From Anditalea andensis (GTDB lineage Bacteria > Bacteroidota > Bacteroidia > Cytophagales > Cyclobacteriaceae): DNA of 64,000 nucleotides. Below the pieces are notes generated by a model that was not told the origin of the DNA, made no database searches, and saw nothing but the letters and a program-made list of their open reading frames with translations. Shown here in pieces: positions 36,808-46,154 of the stretch. Position numbers and translations under genes: made by a program. Numbering within the stretch: position 1 is the first letter of the stretch; each line of letters starts with the position of its first letter. The DNA lies in assembly GCF_000714815.1 (NCBI RefSeq), contig NZ_JMIH01000014.1:1-64000 (forward strand). Direction: 5' to 3'.

Positions 36808-37152
36808 ATGATCAGGAACAGTGTAAGATTAACCGGAAGAATAGGCAACAAGGTAGAGGTAAAAGTCTTCGAAGGGAACAAAAAAATGGCCAGACTCAGC
36901 CTGGCCACCAATGAAAGCCGAAAGAACCAACAGGGAGAATGGATTACGGATACGCAATGGCACAATATAGTAGCCTGGGGTAAGCAGGCTGATTTTTTTG
37001 AAACCAAAACAGATAAGGGAACAGAAGTCTCCATCGAAGGTAGATTGATAAACCGATCCTATACAGATAAACAAGGAACAAAAAAATACATCACTGAGAT
37101 TGTCGTCAATGAAGTTAACATACCTGCCGTGGAATCTAACCTATCAAAATGA
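36808..37152 (+). CDS. ssb: Short single-stranded DNA-binding protein
   Basis: This 114-residue protein is an OB-fold SSB. Typical blocks are IRNSVRLTGRIGNKVEVKVFEGNKKMARLSLATNE, then WITDTQWHNIVAWGKQADFFE and KGTEVSIEGRLINRSYTDKQGTKKYITEI. It ends right after the OB fold and lacks the long disordered linker and the acidic DDDIPF-like tip that recruit repair proteins. This may be a specialised or second SSB; the main copy is probably elsewhere. The ATG at 36808 is clear. It lies between a zinc-ribbon gene and a hybrid kinase gene. Confidence 0.85.
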   Translation: MIRNSVRLTGRIGNKVEVKVFEGNKKMARLSLATNESRKNQQGEWITDTQWHNIVAWGKQADFFETKTDKGTEVSIEGRLINRSYTDKQGTKKYITEIVVNEVNIPAVESNLSK

Positions 37153-37165
37153 AAGCAGTTTTTTT

Positions 37166-37185
37166 GGGGGGATATTATTTCCCCC
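37166..37185. terminator. Hairpin after ssb
   Basis: GGGGG (37166-37170) pairs with CCCCC (37181-37185) over a ten-base AT loop. A run of seven T lies before it, and only a short AT-rich stretch follows, so it is a weak terminator in either direction. Confidence 0.4.
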
Positions 37186-37366
37186 TAATTTAATAGTGTA
37201 TTTTATGCTATTTAATTTTATAAATATGCATTTCAAAATATTATATTTTTTTCTCTCAAAAAATATTATTAATATAATTAATTTATATAATTTACCTTCT
37301 GAAAACAATACTAATTTTTTAAAATGAGAGTATGTTATTAATGCATATGTACTATAAAAAATCATC

Positions 37367-39763
37367 TTGAAGCACATTTTTACATATGGATCATTTCTTT
37401 TGAAACAGTGGAAAGGGAAGCTTATTCTCTTTATTTCCTGTTGTTCCCTTTTTGTATTTCTCACAGGAATGAATGGGGAAAATCAAGACCCTATGTTCCA
37501 AAAACAGATCATTCAGCAAGTTGACAGTTTGAACATATGGGCAGAAAAAAATGTAGAGAACGAAATCTTTAAAAGCCGTAACTTATCTAATGATGCCTTG
37601 GTCCTTGCCAGATCTATTAATTATGAAAAAGGAGAAACAGAAGCCCTTATAAACTTAGGGTGGATTAACTACCGCCAAGACAATTATGACAAAGCTTTGG
37701 AGTATTCATTAGAAGCCTATATCAAAGCAGGTAAATTAAAATCTCCTAAAATAAACATAAGGGCGGCGTTCAATATTGGCGCCATATATAGTGACGGGAG
37801 TAAGGATCACCTATCAGCATTGCAGTATATCACCTATGCCTACGAAGAAAGCCTTAAAATAAATGATCTGGATAATTCTAAACGGGCCCTGAACAATATG
37901 GCTTATCTCCAATACATGTTAGGTGAATATGACAAGGCCATCAGCATTCTAGACAGTATACCTGGTATAAAAGATGAAAGCACAAATCCGCTGTTTCTTG
38001 GTTTTTCCCATAGGACTTATGGAGATATTTATTCCGCAAAAGGCGAAACAGAAAAAGCCTTGGAACACTATCTACAGTCTTACAAAATATTAAAGGAGTT
38101 CCAGTCCAAATCCAATCAGGTATCCTGTAACGTAAGACTTGGAAGACTGTATTTAAAGCTAGGAAACTATTCCCTTGCTAACCGATATCTACAAGAAGGT
38201 ATAGAAATTAGCTTGGAGCATGAATATAAAGACCATATTGTGGCCTTATTTAATGAAATGGCCATTCTTCATGCCAACCAACAGCACTGGGAACAGGCAT
38301 ACCGATACCAACGGCTATATGCTGCTTGGTCAGATTCCTTATCCAACCAGATCAATTCGAAGAACATGGGGCGAATGGAAGCCAAGTTTGCTTTTGACCA
38401 AAAAATGAAAGAAGTGAATTTGGAAATTAAAAACAAAGAACTTCTAGCTGCCGAACAGCTCAAAAAGCAAATCTATGAAAGAAACATATTTGTATATGCA
38501 TCTGGCTTTATGCTTTGCCTTATTATAATTACCCTGATCAGTTTGAAAAGAATAAAAAAAGCAAAACAAGTGGCAGAAATGGCCAATACAGCCAAATCTG
38601 ATTTTATTTCAGTTATGAGCCATGAAATCCGAACACCCTTAAATGGGGTTATCGGTTTTTCGGAGCTGCTTTCCTCCACAGCACTCAATAATGAACAAAA
38701 ACAGTATGTAGGATTGATCAATCAATCTGCCATTTCATTGATAGATATTATAAATGATATACTCGATTTTTCAAAAATTGAAGCTGGAAAAATGAAGATG
38801 GAGCTATCCCCTACCAATTTAGATTTACTTGGCTCTTCTTCCATTGATTTAATAGCATTTCAAGCCTATCAAAAAAATGTATCCCTCAATTTTAACATTA
38901 CCAAAGACACTCCCGCTATGGTACTGGCAGATGAATTGAGACTAAGGCAGGTTTTGATTAACTTATTGGGCAATGCTATTAAATTTACAGATAAAGGCGC
39001 TATTGAATTAAAAATTGAAAAGATTCTAGATTTAGAAAGAAATTTCAGCATGATCCGATTCTCAGTAAAGGATACGGGAATCGGAATATCGGAACACAAC
39101 AAGGAAAAGATTTTTGAAGCCTTCTCCCAAGAAGATAATTCAACTACCCGAAAATACGGGGGCACAGGCCTTGGACTGACTATTTCTAATAGAATATTGG
39201 CCCTAATGGGCTCGAAGCTTTCTCTGGTGAGTGAAATCGGATCAGGGAGCACTTTTTTTTGTGATATCAAACTTGAGCAATTAGATATTCTACCTGAAAG
39301 TTTACATAATGATGTTAAGATGTTAACCCCTGTCAACTTAACAGAACAAGAAGCAACACTACTTTTATCCGATTTGGAAGTAAACATACTGATAGCAGAA
39401 GACAACCCTGTAAACATGCTGCTTACCAAAAAGCTGGTCAAACAGTTTATACCCAAAGTAAAATTATACGAGGCTTCAGACGGAGAAGAAGCTGTAAATA
39501 TTTTTTTAAAGAAAAAGCTTGACCTTATATTGATGGATATACAAATGCCCAACATGAATGGTTATGAGGCCACCCAAAAAATAAGAAAAATACATACCGA
39601 AGGATCTTCCCTGCCTATCATAGCTTTGACAGCCAGCGCCCTAAGCGGGGAAAAGGAGAAATGCATCCAAGCAGGCCTGAATGATTACACCACCAAGCCT
39701 CTTGATAAAAAAATGCTTTTAAATATATTATTGAAACATCTGCTTATACCTACATCACCATAA
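37367..39763 (+). CDS. TPR hybrid sensor histidine kinase / response regulator
   Basis: This 798-residue protein has a hydrophobic N terminus (residues about 15-34), a TPR sensor region (about 60-330, with repeats such as [27 protein letters not shown]), one membrane helix (about 370-392), a HisKA domain (SHEIRTP near 418), an HATPase domain ([35 protein letters not shown]) and a C-terminal receiver ([21 protein letters not shown] near 722, DYTTKPLD). It should pass phosphate from His to its own Asp and perhaps on to another protein; no partner gene is adjacent. The start is a TTG at 37367, because no ATG lies before the hydrophobic segment. The ligand sensed is unknown. Confidence 0.85.
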   Translation: MKHIFTYGSFLLKQWKGKLILFISCCSLFVFLTGMNGENQDPMFQKQIIQQVDSLNIWAEKNVENEIFKSRNLSNDALVLARSINYEKGETEALINLGWINYRQDNYDKALEYSLEAYIKAGKLKSPKINIRAAFNIGAIYSDGSKDHLSALQYITYAYEESLKINDLDNSKRALNNMAYLQYMLGEYDKAISILDSIPGIKDESTNPLFLGFSHRTYGDIYSAKGETEKALEHYLQSYKILKEFQSKSNQVSCNVRLGRLYLKLGNYSLANRYLQEGIEISLEHEYKDHIVALFNEMAILHANQQHWEQAYRYQRLYAAWSDSLSNQINSKNMGRMEAKFAFDQKMKEVNLEIKNKELLAAEQLKKQIYERNIFVYASGFMLCLIIITLISLKRIKKAKQVAEMANTAKSDFISVMSHEIRTPLNGVIGFSELLSSTALNNEQKQYVGLINQSAISLIDIINDILDFSKIEAGKMKMELSPTNLDLLGSSSIDLIAFQAYQKNVSLNFNITKDTPAMVLADELRLRQVLINLLGNAIKFTDKGAIELKIEKILDLERNFSMIRFSVKDTGIGISEHNKEKIFEAFSQEDNSTTRKYGGTGLGLTISNRILALMGSKLSLVSEIGSGSTFFCDIKLEQLDILPESLHNDVKMLTPVNLTEQEATLLLSDLEVNILIAEDNPVNMLLTKKLVKQFIPKVKLYEASDGEEAVNIFLKKKLDLILMDIQMPNMNGYEATQKIRKIHTEGSSLPIIALTASALSGEKEKCIQAGLNDYTTKPLDKKMLLNILLKHLLIPTSP

Positions 39764-39790
39764 GCCCACATGTATATCATGGGGGGTATT

Positions 39791-39813
39791 AACGATGTTA
39801 AGATCGTTTTATT
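39791..39813 (+). terminator. Terminator after the hybrid kinase gene
   Basis: AACGAT pairs with ATCGTT over a six-base loop, followed by TTATT. The stem is short, so it is weak. Confidence 0.45.
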
Positions 39814-39891
39814 AAATTCGTATACTTATAAAGAGTAGAAATATGTATATAAAATAATGGTTAACACAAAGGTTAAAACCCCCAATACACT

Positions 39892-39942
39892 CTAAAAATC
39901 CAGAAATGGGATCACTCTGCAACGAGGGCCATCCCTGGATTT
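39892..39942 (-). terminator. Terminator after hslV
   Basis: AAATCCAG (39896-39903) pairs with CTGGATTT (39935-39942), with an inner GGAT/ATCC stem. On the minus strand the stem is followed by TTTTTAG, so it fits the end of hslV about 45 nt after its stop. Confidence 0.55.
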
Positions 39943-39985
39943 AATAGGTTCAAGTATATCAATATGCGATAAATTTATTATCTAC

Positions 39986-40525
39986 CTATTCTACTTTTTG
40001 AATGACTAAATTATGATTAGTGTAAATACATACATCTGCTGCTATACCCAAACTTTCCCTTACCATCTCTTCTGCCGATAAATGAGAGGCAAATTTTTTC
40101 AGGGCACGGGCGGCTGACTGCGCATACATACTTCCTGAACCAATCGTAGCGATATACTCATCAGGTTCTATCACATCCCCTGTACCGGATATGATCAGTA
40201 TATCTTCACTATCAGCTACGATCATCATCGCTTCCAATTTACTGAGCATGCGGTCGGTACGCCATTCTTTGGCCAGTTCTACAGCGGCTCTCTTCATATT
40301 ATTATTGAAAGACCCCAGCTTTTCTTCAAATTTTTCCAAAAGAGTGAAGGCATCCGCTGTGGAACCGGCAAAACCAGTGACAATTTTACCTCCCTGCAGC
40401 TTTCTTATTTTATTGACACTGCTTTTGGCTACAGTATTGCCCAAAGTGGCCTGTCCATCTGCACCGATGACTACTTCTCCATTATGTTTGATAGCCACTA
40501 CTGTGGTCGACTTCAATTTTTCCAT
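39986..40525 (-). CDS. hslV: ATP-dependent protease subunit HslV
   Basis: This 179-residue protein is the peptidase of the HslUV protease, a proteasome-like threonine protease. A short propeptide (MEKLKS) precedes the catalytic threonine at residue 7 (TTVVAIKHNGEVVIGADGQATLGNTV), and the block GFAGSTADAFTLLEKFEEKL is typical. HslU, the ATPase partner, is not in the window. The length is normal. It lies downstream of the pdhC gene on the same strand, but the terminator at 40616-40643 separates the two. Confidence 0.93.
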   Translation of the reverse strand: MEKLKSTTVVAIKHNGEVVIGADGQATLGNTVAKSSVNKIRKLQGGKIVTGFAGSTADAFTLLEKFEEKLGSFNNNMKRAAVELAKEWRTDRMLSKLEAMMIVADSEDILIISGTGDVIEPDEYIATIGSGSMYAQSAARALKKFASHLSAEEMVRESLGIAADVCIYTNHNLVIQKVE

Positions 40526-40615
40526 TGTAATTTTATTTTTGGTTGTAATAAGACTTGCAGCTATATGAAAAAGCCCTTATTGTACTAAGGAATCTATCAA
40601 AAGCTATACTAAAGC

Positions 40616-40643
40616 AAAAAGTCCTGATAAATCAGGACTTTTT
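40616..40643 (-). terminator. Terminator after the pyruvate dehydrogenase E2 gene
   Basis: AAAAAGTCCTGA pairs perfectly with TCAGGACTTTTT over a TAAA loop. It lies 18 nt beyond the E2 stop codon and before the hslV gene. Confidence 0.85.
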
Positions 40644-40661
40644 GACAGGGTAATCTTTATT

Positions 40662-42392
40662 TTAAATTAATATTCTAACTGGGTCTTCCAAAAGACTTTT
40701 GAATGTCTGAAGGAATGCAGAACCTACTGCTCCATCTACCACTCTGTGGTCACAAGAAAGGGTCACTTTCATTACATTTCCGACTTGCATTTGACCATTT
40801 TTCACGATCACCGTTTCTTTAATACCTCCTACAGCCATGATGCAGGCATCAGGGGGATTAACTATGGCGGTAAATTCATCGATACCGAACATTCCCAAAT
40901 TAGATATAGTGAATGTATTGCCTTCCCAATCTTTTGGTTGAAGCTCTTTGTTTTTAGCTTTTCCGCCTAGAGTCTTGGCTTCCTGTGAAATCTGGGATAA
41001 CGATTTATTGTCCGCAAATCTGATAACTGGGACCAGAAGACCTTCTTCGACAGCTACTGCCATACCTATATGGATATGGGAGTTATACCTTATTTTATCT
41101 CCTAGCCAAGAAGAATTGACTTTAGGATGCTGACGGAGAGCAGATGCCACGGCTTTGATCACCATATCATTGAAGGATATTTTAACCGGTGCAATTTCAT
41201 TCATGCTTTTACGCGCTTCCATCGCCTTGTCCATATTGATTTCCATCGTCAGATAGAAATGTGGCGCTGTAAATTTACTTTCGGCCAGACGTTTTGCGAT
41301 GGTCTTTCTCATTTGAGAAACTTTTTCCTCTCTATAGGACTCTTCCCCTACTGCAGATTGAACTGTAGCCGGCTGGCTGACGGTAGCAGAAGAAGGTTTA
41401 GCTTTAGCCGGATCAAACTGTTCTATATCTTTTCTGACTATCCTTCCACCTTCACCGGTCCCTTTTACTAAAGAAATATCATATCCTTTTTCTTCAGCCA
41501 TTTTCTTAGCCAGCGGTGATGCTTTCAGCCTTCCTCCGTCTCCAGTGCCATTCGCAGTAGTCTGATCTTCAGGTGTGCTGGCTGGCTGATCATAGCCGCT
41601 TTTACTGGATTCCTCGTTAGAAGCTTTATCTGATCCTGGTTTTGGTTCGGTTTTTTTCTCTTCAGCGTTGGGTTTTTCAGCCTTCTTAGAAGATTTATTT
41701 TTATGTGACTGAAGCAGTTTCTCATAGTCCGCTCCTTCCTCACCGATAATAGCAATTACCCCATCGATTTCAACAGAATCTCCTTCCTCTACTCCTACAT
41801 AAAGTAATATACCGTCTTCATAGGATTCAAGCTCCATGGTAGCCTTATCTGTTTCTACTTCTGCAAGGATGTCCCCGGATTTTACCTCATCTCCTACTTT
41901 CTTTAACCAGCTGGATATAGTCCCCTCCTGCATGGTATCACTCATTTTGGGCATCGTAATCAGATTGGCATTGATACTGGATGTATCTACTTCCTCTGAA
42001 TCATTTCCATCTTCCGATTCATCCTTGGTTTCAGTAACCTCTTTTTCACCTGAATCTTCTGTCTTTTTATCGTCTTTCGGCTGATCTTCTGAAGTGTCCT
42101 CTTTGACAGCAGCGCCACTCCCAGCTTCTTTAAGCAAGTCGTCTATATTTTCGCCTTTCTCACCGATGATGGCTATTACACCATTTACGGGAACAGAATC
42201 TTTTTCTTCTACACCTATATGCAGCAAGGTCCCTTCCTCATATGATTCCAGTTCCATTGTGGCTTTATCGGTCTCTACCTCGGCAAGGATATCGCCAGGC
42301 TTCACTTCGTCACCTACTTTTTTTAACCAAGCTGCGATTACCCCTTCTTCCATGGTATCGCTCATTTTGGGCATTCGTATTATTTCGGCCAT
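40662..42392 (-). CDS. pdhC: Pyruvate dehydrogenase complex E2 (dihydrolipoamide acetyltransferase)
   Basis: This 576-residue protein is the core E2 of a 2-oxoacid dehydrogenase complex. Two lipoyl domains occur at about residues 1-80 and 143-220, each with a lipoylation lysine in ETDKATMELES. They are joined by acidic linkers and followed by a peripheral-subunit-binding domain (ASPLAKKMAEEKGYDISLVKGTGEGGRI, about 291-322) and the acetyltransferase domain with the catalytic HxxxDG (CDHRVVDGA, near 547). It moves the acetyl group to CoA. Residues such as the N-terminal MAEIIRMPKMSDTM favour the pyruvate complex, though 2-oxoglutarate or branched-chain E2 cannot be fully excluded. The E1 genes are not in the window. 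Confidence 0.9.
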   Translation of the reverse strand: MAEIIRMPKMSDTMEEGVIAAWLKKVGDEVKPGDILAEVETDKATMELESYEEGTLLHIGVEEKDSVPVNGVIAIIGEKGENIDDLLKEAGSGAAVKEDTSEDQPKDDKKTEDSGEKEVTETKDESEDGNDSEEVDTSSINANLITMPKMSDTMQEGTISSWLKKVGDEVKSGDILAEVETDKATMELESYEDGILLYVGVEEGDSVEIDGVIAIIGEEGADYEKLLQSHKNKSSKKAEKPNAEEKKTEPKPGSDKASNEESSKSGYDQPASTPEDQTTANGTGDGGRLKASPLAKKMAEEKGYDISLVKGTGEGGRIVRKDIEQFDPAKAKPSSATVSQPATVQSAVGEESYREEKVSQMRKTIAKRLAESKFTAPHFYLTMEINMDKAMEARKSMNEIAPVKISFNDMVIKAVASALRQHPKVNSSWLGDKIRYNSHIHIGMAVAVEEGLLVPVIRFADNKSLSQISQEAKTLGGKAKNKELQPKDWEGNTFTISNLGMFGIDEFTAIVNPPDACIMAVGGIKETVIVKNGQMQVGNVMKVTLSCDHRVVDGAVGSAFLQTFKSLLEDPVRILI

Positions 42393-42426
42393 AAGCTTAT
42401 TAGTTGCAAATCTTTGTTAAGGATTT

Positions 42427-42457
42427 CAAAAATAGTTTTTAAAACTCTTTATTCAAA
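42427..42457 (-). promoter_or_regulatory. Full Bacteroidota promoter of the E2 gene
   Basis: On the minus strand a TTTG (42457-42454) and TATTTTTG (42434-42427) are separated by exactly 19 nt, a textbook -33/-7 pair. The TTTG is itself part of a second TAnnTTTG (TAAATTTG, 42461-42454). The start codon at 42392 is about 30 nt downstream of the expected start site. Confidence 0.65.
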
Positions 42458-42514
42458 TTTAATAGTAGTATTTTCATGGTTCAAAATACTAATAATATCA
42501 ACAAAAGTAAATTA

Positions 42515-43474
42515 ATGCCAATAGTAAGAAATATTACTTATAGTAATCCGCCCTTGCTTTTCAACGGTCACTTGCAGACCATTATCCCGGCCCTGTTCAG
42601 AAAAAATATCCCGCTTCCATTTTTCAAAGAAAGAATAGTCACTGAAGATGATGATTTTATAGACCTGGATTGGATCAGAAACCATAATCGTAAACTAGTG
42701 ATCATCAGCCATGGGCTGGAAGGCAATAGTCGTAGGCCCTATATGTTGGGTATGGCCAATGCATTTTGTCATAAAGGATATGATGTCCTCTGCTGGAACT
42801 TCAGAGGATGTAGTGATGATATAAATAAACAGTCCATTTTCTACAATTCTGGAGCCACCTATGATCTGGATACAGTGATTAAACACGCTGCAGAAGGTTA
42901 TGAAGAAATCTTCCTCATCGGCTTTAGCCTTGGAGGCAACCTGACCTTAAAATACTTGGGTGAACGGCGGGAAAGAGACCTGCGCATTAAAAAAGCAGTC
43001 ACCATCTCTGTCCCTCTCCATCTCGAAAGCTCTTGTGAAAAAATTTCCAATAGAGAAAATACAATCTATTCACGTAGATTTCTCAAATCTTTAAAAACAA
43101 AAATTGTAAAAAAGGCAGTCCTCTATCCGGACATCATCCAGGTGAAAGGTTTAAGAAACTTAAAATCTTTGATGGATTTTGATAATATTTATACCGGACC
43201 GCTTCACGGTTACAAAGATGCCCATGACTATTATGACCAATGCTCATCCCTTTATTATCTGGAAGGAATAAAGATCCCCACCTTAATAATCAATGCACAA
43301 AACGATCCGTTTTTGAGTTCAAAATGTTTTCCAATAGACTTGGGCAAAAAACTTGAAAATGTCTTCATGGAGTTCCCAAAAACAGGAGGCCATGTAGGAT
43401 TCAGTCCCCACCGACCAAAACAAAAATACTGGTCTGAAAAAAGAGCATTTGAATTTATCAGTTCAGATAAGTAA
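42515..43474 (+). CDS. YheT-type alpha/beta hydrolase
   Basis: This 319-residue protein is an alpha/beta hydrolase of the YheT group. The N terminus (PPLLFNGHLQTIIPALFR) is typical. The oxyanion region is ISHGLEGNSRRPYMLGMAN. The nucleophile elbow is IGFSLGGNLTLKYLG (G-F-S-L-G), and the catalytic Asp and His are expected in INAQNDPFLS and KTGGHVGFSP. The family has esterase activity in tests, with unclear natural substrates. An upstream ATG at 42476 would add 13 residues, but the ATG at 42515 matches the family N terminus. It is divergent from pdhC and 31 nt before the YedK gene, so the two may share a transcript. Confidence 0.83.
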   Translation: MPIVRNITYSNPPLLFNGHLQTIIPALFRKNIPLPFFKERIVTEDDDFIDLDWIRNHNRKLVIISHGLEGNSRRPYMLGMANAFCHKGYDVLCWNFRGCSDDINKQSIFYNSGATYDLDTVIKHAAEGYEEIFLIGFSLGGNLTLKYLGERRERDLRIKKAVTISVPLHLESSCEKISNRENTIYSRRFLKSLKTKIVKKAVLYPDIIQVKGLRNLKSLMDFDNIYTGPLHGYKDAHDYYDQCSSLYYLEGIKIPTLIINAQNDPFLSSKCFPIDLGKKLENVFMEFPKTGGHVGFSPHRPKQKYWSEKRAFEFISSDK

Positions 43475-43504
43475 ATTCAAACATAATTTTAAATTTAACA
43501 CCCT

Positions 43505-44203
43505 ATGTGCGGAAGATATTCTCTTGCCAAAACAAAAGATGAATTAGAAGTGAGGTTTAGAGCCGAACTATTGGAGACATTTTCTCCTAGATATAATGTG
43601 GCACCGACGCAGCTGATGCCTGTTATCACTTCTGATAGCCCAAATGGGTTTTCCCACTTTTACTGGGGAGTCACTCCAGAATTTGCCAAGAACAAACCGG
43701 TAAGCCAAAAGTTCATCAATGCAAGTGCCGAAACCATTGCTCAGAAAGCTTCTTTTAAGCATGCTTTTCAAAAAAGGAGATGTTTAATCCCTGCGGATGG
43801 CTTTTTTGAATGGAAGCAATTGGGAAAAAAATCGAAGATACCTCATCGATTTACGTTAAATAATGATCATATATTCTCCTTTGCCGGCATATGGGATGAA
43901 TACGAAAACGAGAAGGGGGAGATTAAACATACCTTTCTGATCCTTACCACCCGGGCTAATGAGCTCTTGGCTTCGGTACATGACAGAATGCCCGTCATAT
44001 TGACCCAGGATGCAGAAAAAATCTGGCTGAGTAAATATACTTCCGAAAAAGAACTGTTAAATATCCTTGGACCCTTATCCCATACAGAAATGATGAGTTA
44101 CCCTGTTTCAACCCAGGTAAATGAGCCGGGAAATGACAATCCATCCCTGATCCGAAAAACCTCGCCCATGGATCAATTTGGCAACTACACCTTATTTGGA
44201 TAA
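43505..44203 (+). CDS. yedK: SOS response-associated peptidase (YedK/HMCES family)
   Basis: This 232-residue protein matches the SRAP family, which covers abasic sites in single-stranded DNA by forming a thiazolidine crosslink. The catalytic cysteine is residue 2 (MCGRYSLA), exposed after Met removal. The other conserved residues are in FINASAETIAQKASFKHAF, CLIPADGFFEWK and VHDRMPVIL, which contain the Asn, Glu and His of the active site. The length is normal. It follows the hydrolase gene after 31 nt in the same direction. No LexA-like operator was recognised. Confidence 0.93.
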   Translation: MCGRYSLAKTKDELEVRFRAELLETFSPRYNVAPTQLMPVITSDSPNGFSHFYWGVTPEFAKNKPVSQKFINASAETIAQKASFKHAFQKRRCLIPADGFFEWKQLGKKSKIPHRFTLNNDHIFSFAGIWDEYENEKGEIKHTFLILTTRANELLASVHDRMPVILTQDAEKIWLSKYTSEKELLNILGPLSHTEMMSYPVSTQVNEPGNDNPSLIRKTSPMDQFGNYTLFG

Positions 44204-44472
44204 TAGCCTTACCAAACATAATTTGAATGTACCGGATAAAATCAATGTAAAAACCCAAAAGCTGTTATCAAATCTTAATGCCTGATAGATCATTCCGCCC
44301 GGGCAATATCGAAATTAAGCAGTGCACTGCACCCCACCAAGTAGATTGGGAAAAGTGGTAAATTAAAATTTTAGCTAACAGATTAGCATTTTATTTGTTA
44401 TTAAACCAAAACAAAAGATCGGTTATTTTTTCTGTCAAAAAGATTGGATGACTTAAATATCCCAAAATAACA

Positions 44473-45480
44473 ATGCTAATGATGAAAAAATCAAGAATAA
44501 TAGGTGCAGGTCATTCACTTCCTGATAAAATAGTAACCAATGAAGATCTGTCCCAGATTATGAACACCAACCATGAGTGGATAGTAGAGCGGACCGGCAT
44601 AGAGGAGCGCAGATGGTTTACACCTGGTAAAGATACGGTAAATAGCATGTCTTTAGCCGCTTCTAAAATGGCTATTGAAAGAGCCGGAATTTCCACTAAG
44701 GATATTGATTTCATAGTATTCGCCACCATCACACCGGATTATTTTGTACCTGGAAACGGTGTATTGTTACAAAGGGATTTAGGCCTTCAAGGAATAGGTG
44801 CATTGGACATTAGAAATGCATGTTCGGGATTTTTATACGCTCTTTCTACTGCTGACCAGTTTATCAAAACCGGTATGTATAAAAACATATTAGTGGTAGG
44901 TGCGGAAATACAATCATCTGCATTGGACAAAAGCGATAATGGTAGATCCAGCGCTGTCATATTTGCAGATGGTGCCGGAGCAGTAGTGCTTCAGGCAACC
45001 GACCCTTCGCAATATGGAATCCTGTCTACACATTTACATGCCGATGGAGACTATGCTGAAGAGCTTTACTTAAAAGATCCAGGTAGCAGCAGGGAAGTAC
45101 GTATTTCGAAAGAAATAATAGATCAGCCCAGCTTCAAAATGCACATGAACGGCAACACCGTATTTAAACATGCAGTGGTCAAGTTTCAAGAGGTGATAGA
45201 AGAAGCGCTACAGTATAACGGCATGCAAAAAGAAAACATCGACCTGCTGATTCCCCATCAGGCAAATCTTCGAATAAGCAATTTTATTCAGCAAAAATTG
45301 GGGCTCCCAGATGAAAAAGTTTTCAATAATATCATGCATTACGGCAATACCACTGCTGCCACCATACCTATAGCTATCAGTGAAGCGTGGGAGCAGGGTA
45401 AAATCAAAGAAGGCGACCTTATATGTTTAGCAGCTTTCGGAAGCGGATTCAGCTGGGCATCTGCTTTATTAAATTGGTAA
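44473..45480 (+). CDS. fabH: 3-oxoacyl-ACP synthase III
   Basis: This 335-residue protein is a FabH-type ketoacyl synthase, which starts fatty-acid synthesis by joining acetyl-CoA or a branched primer to malonyl-ACP. The catalytic Cys is in DIRNACSGFLYAL, the His in LLIPHQANLRI and the Asn in HYGNTTAATIPIA. The length is normal. Three ATG codons lie close together (44473, 44479, 44482); the third would place MKKSRIIGAG at the start, as in the family, so the true start may be 44482. It is followed after 12 nt by an unknown gene in the same direction. Other fab genes are not nearby. Confidence 0.9.
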   Translation: MLMMKKSRIIGAGHSLPDKIVTNEDLSQIMNTNHEWIVERTGIEERRWFTPGKDTVNSMSLAASKMAIERAGISTKDIDFIVFATITPDYFVPGNGVLLQRDLGLQGIGALDIRNACSGFLYALSTADQFIKTGMYKNILVVGAEIQSSALDKSDNGRSSAVIFADGAGAVVLQATDPSQYGILSTHLHADGDYAEELYLKDPGSSREVRISKEIIDQPSFKMHMNGNTVFKHAVVKFQEVIEEALQYNGMQKENIDLLIPHQANLRISNFIQQKLGLPDEKVFNNIMHYGNTTAATIPIAISEAWEQGKIKEGDLICLAAFGSGFSWASALLNW

Positions 45481-45492
45481 ACTTATATTTCC

Positions 45493-46071
45493 ATGGATCA
45501 GTCGAAGATTAATAATGAACTGCTGAACAATAGGCAGATTTTTAACGACATACATAAAACCAAAAATCAGTTCAAGGAAGTATTTACTACCTTATCAAAT
45601 GATCTTTCACATATTAATATCAAACAGTATTATCCTTTAAGTAAAGGATTGAAAATAAGTATGGGAAATGAACTCGAAAAATGTCCCTATCAAGTACTTG
45701 ATATATTTAGAAATTTTGATAAAAAAATGGGTCATAATATAAGGATCCTGAATTGGTGGGGACACGGGTTATATATTTTGGTTTTCTTTGGTTACGAACT
45801 GGCTATTGAAACCCGAAGTAATCAGAAATATTTTCTTCATAAGGGCTTTAAACTAACTCAGGGCAGTTCGCCCTGGGATTATAGCAACCTGGCCAATACA
45901 CCTATCATAAGCCCAGAAGATCCAGGGGATACCATAGAAAAACATATCCATCAGTATCGCTATTTACAGTGGTGCAAAAAAATTGAAATCGCCACTGAAA
46001 TTGATTCTCTACAAAAATCACTGGGAAGAGAATTAAACCGAATTTTCGATTTTCATAATATTAAAATATAA
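45493..46071 (+). CDS. Unknown 192-residue protein after fabH
   Basis: I do not recognise this protein. It is 192 residues, soluble, without signal peptide. The N-terminal half looks helical (KINNELLNNRQIFNDIHKTKNQFKEVFTTLSND), and the middle has aromatic-rich strands (IRILNWWGHGLYILVFFGYELAIETRSNQKYFLHKGFKLTQ). The NWWGHGLY motif and WDYSNLAN are striking. The C terminus is helical. It starts 12 nt after fabH and may be translated from the same message. A role in lipid or envelope metabolism would be a guess from position only. Confidence 0.65.
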   Translation: MDQSKINNELLNNRQIFNDIHKTKNQFKEVFTTLSNDLSHINIKQYYPLSKGLKISMGNELEKCPYQVLDIFRNFDKKMGHNIRILNWWGHGLYILVFFGYELAIETRSNQKYFLHKGFKLTQGSSPWDYSNLANTPIISPEDPGDTIEKHIHQYRYLQWCKKIEIATEIDSLQKSLGRELNRIFDFHNIKI

Positions 46072-46154
46072 TATTCAAGAAAAAGATTTAATTTGGAAAC
46101 ATGTTTTAAATGAATGACGTAACATTTTGAAGGTATAAATTATACAATCAACCC

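Noticed and set aside
38869-39555. 228-codon minus-strand frame
   Set aside because: It lies opposite the HATPase and receiver parts of the hybrid kinase, whose motifs are intact.
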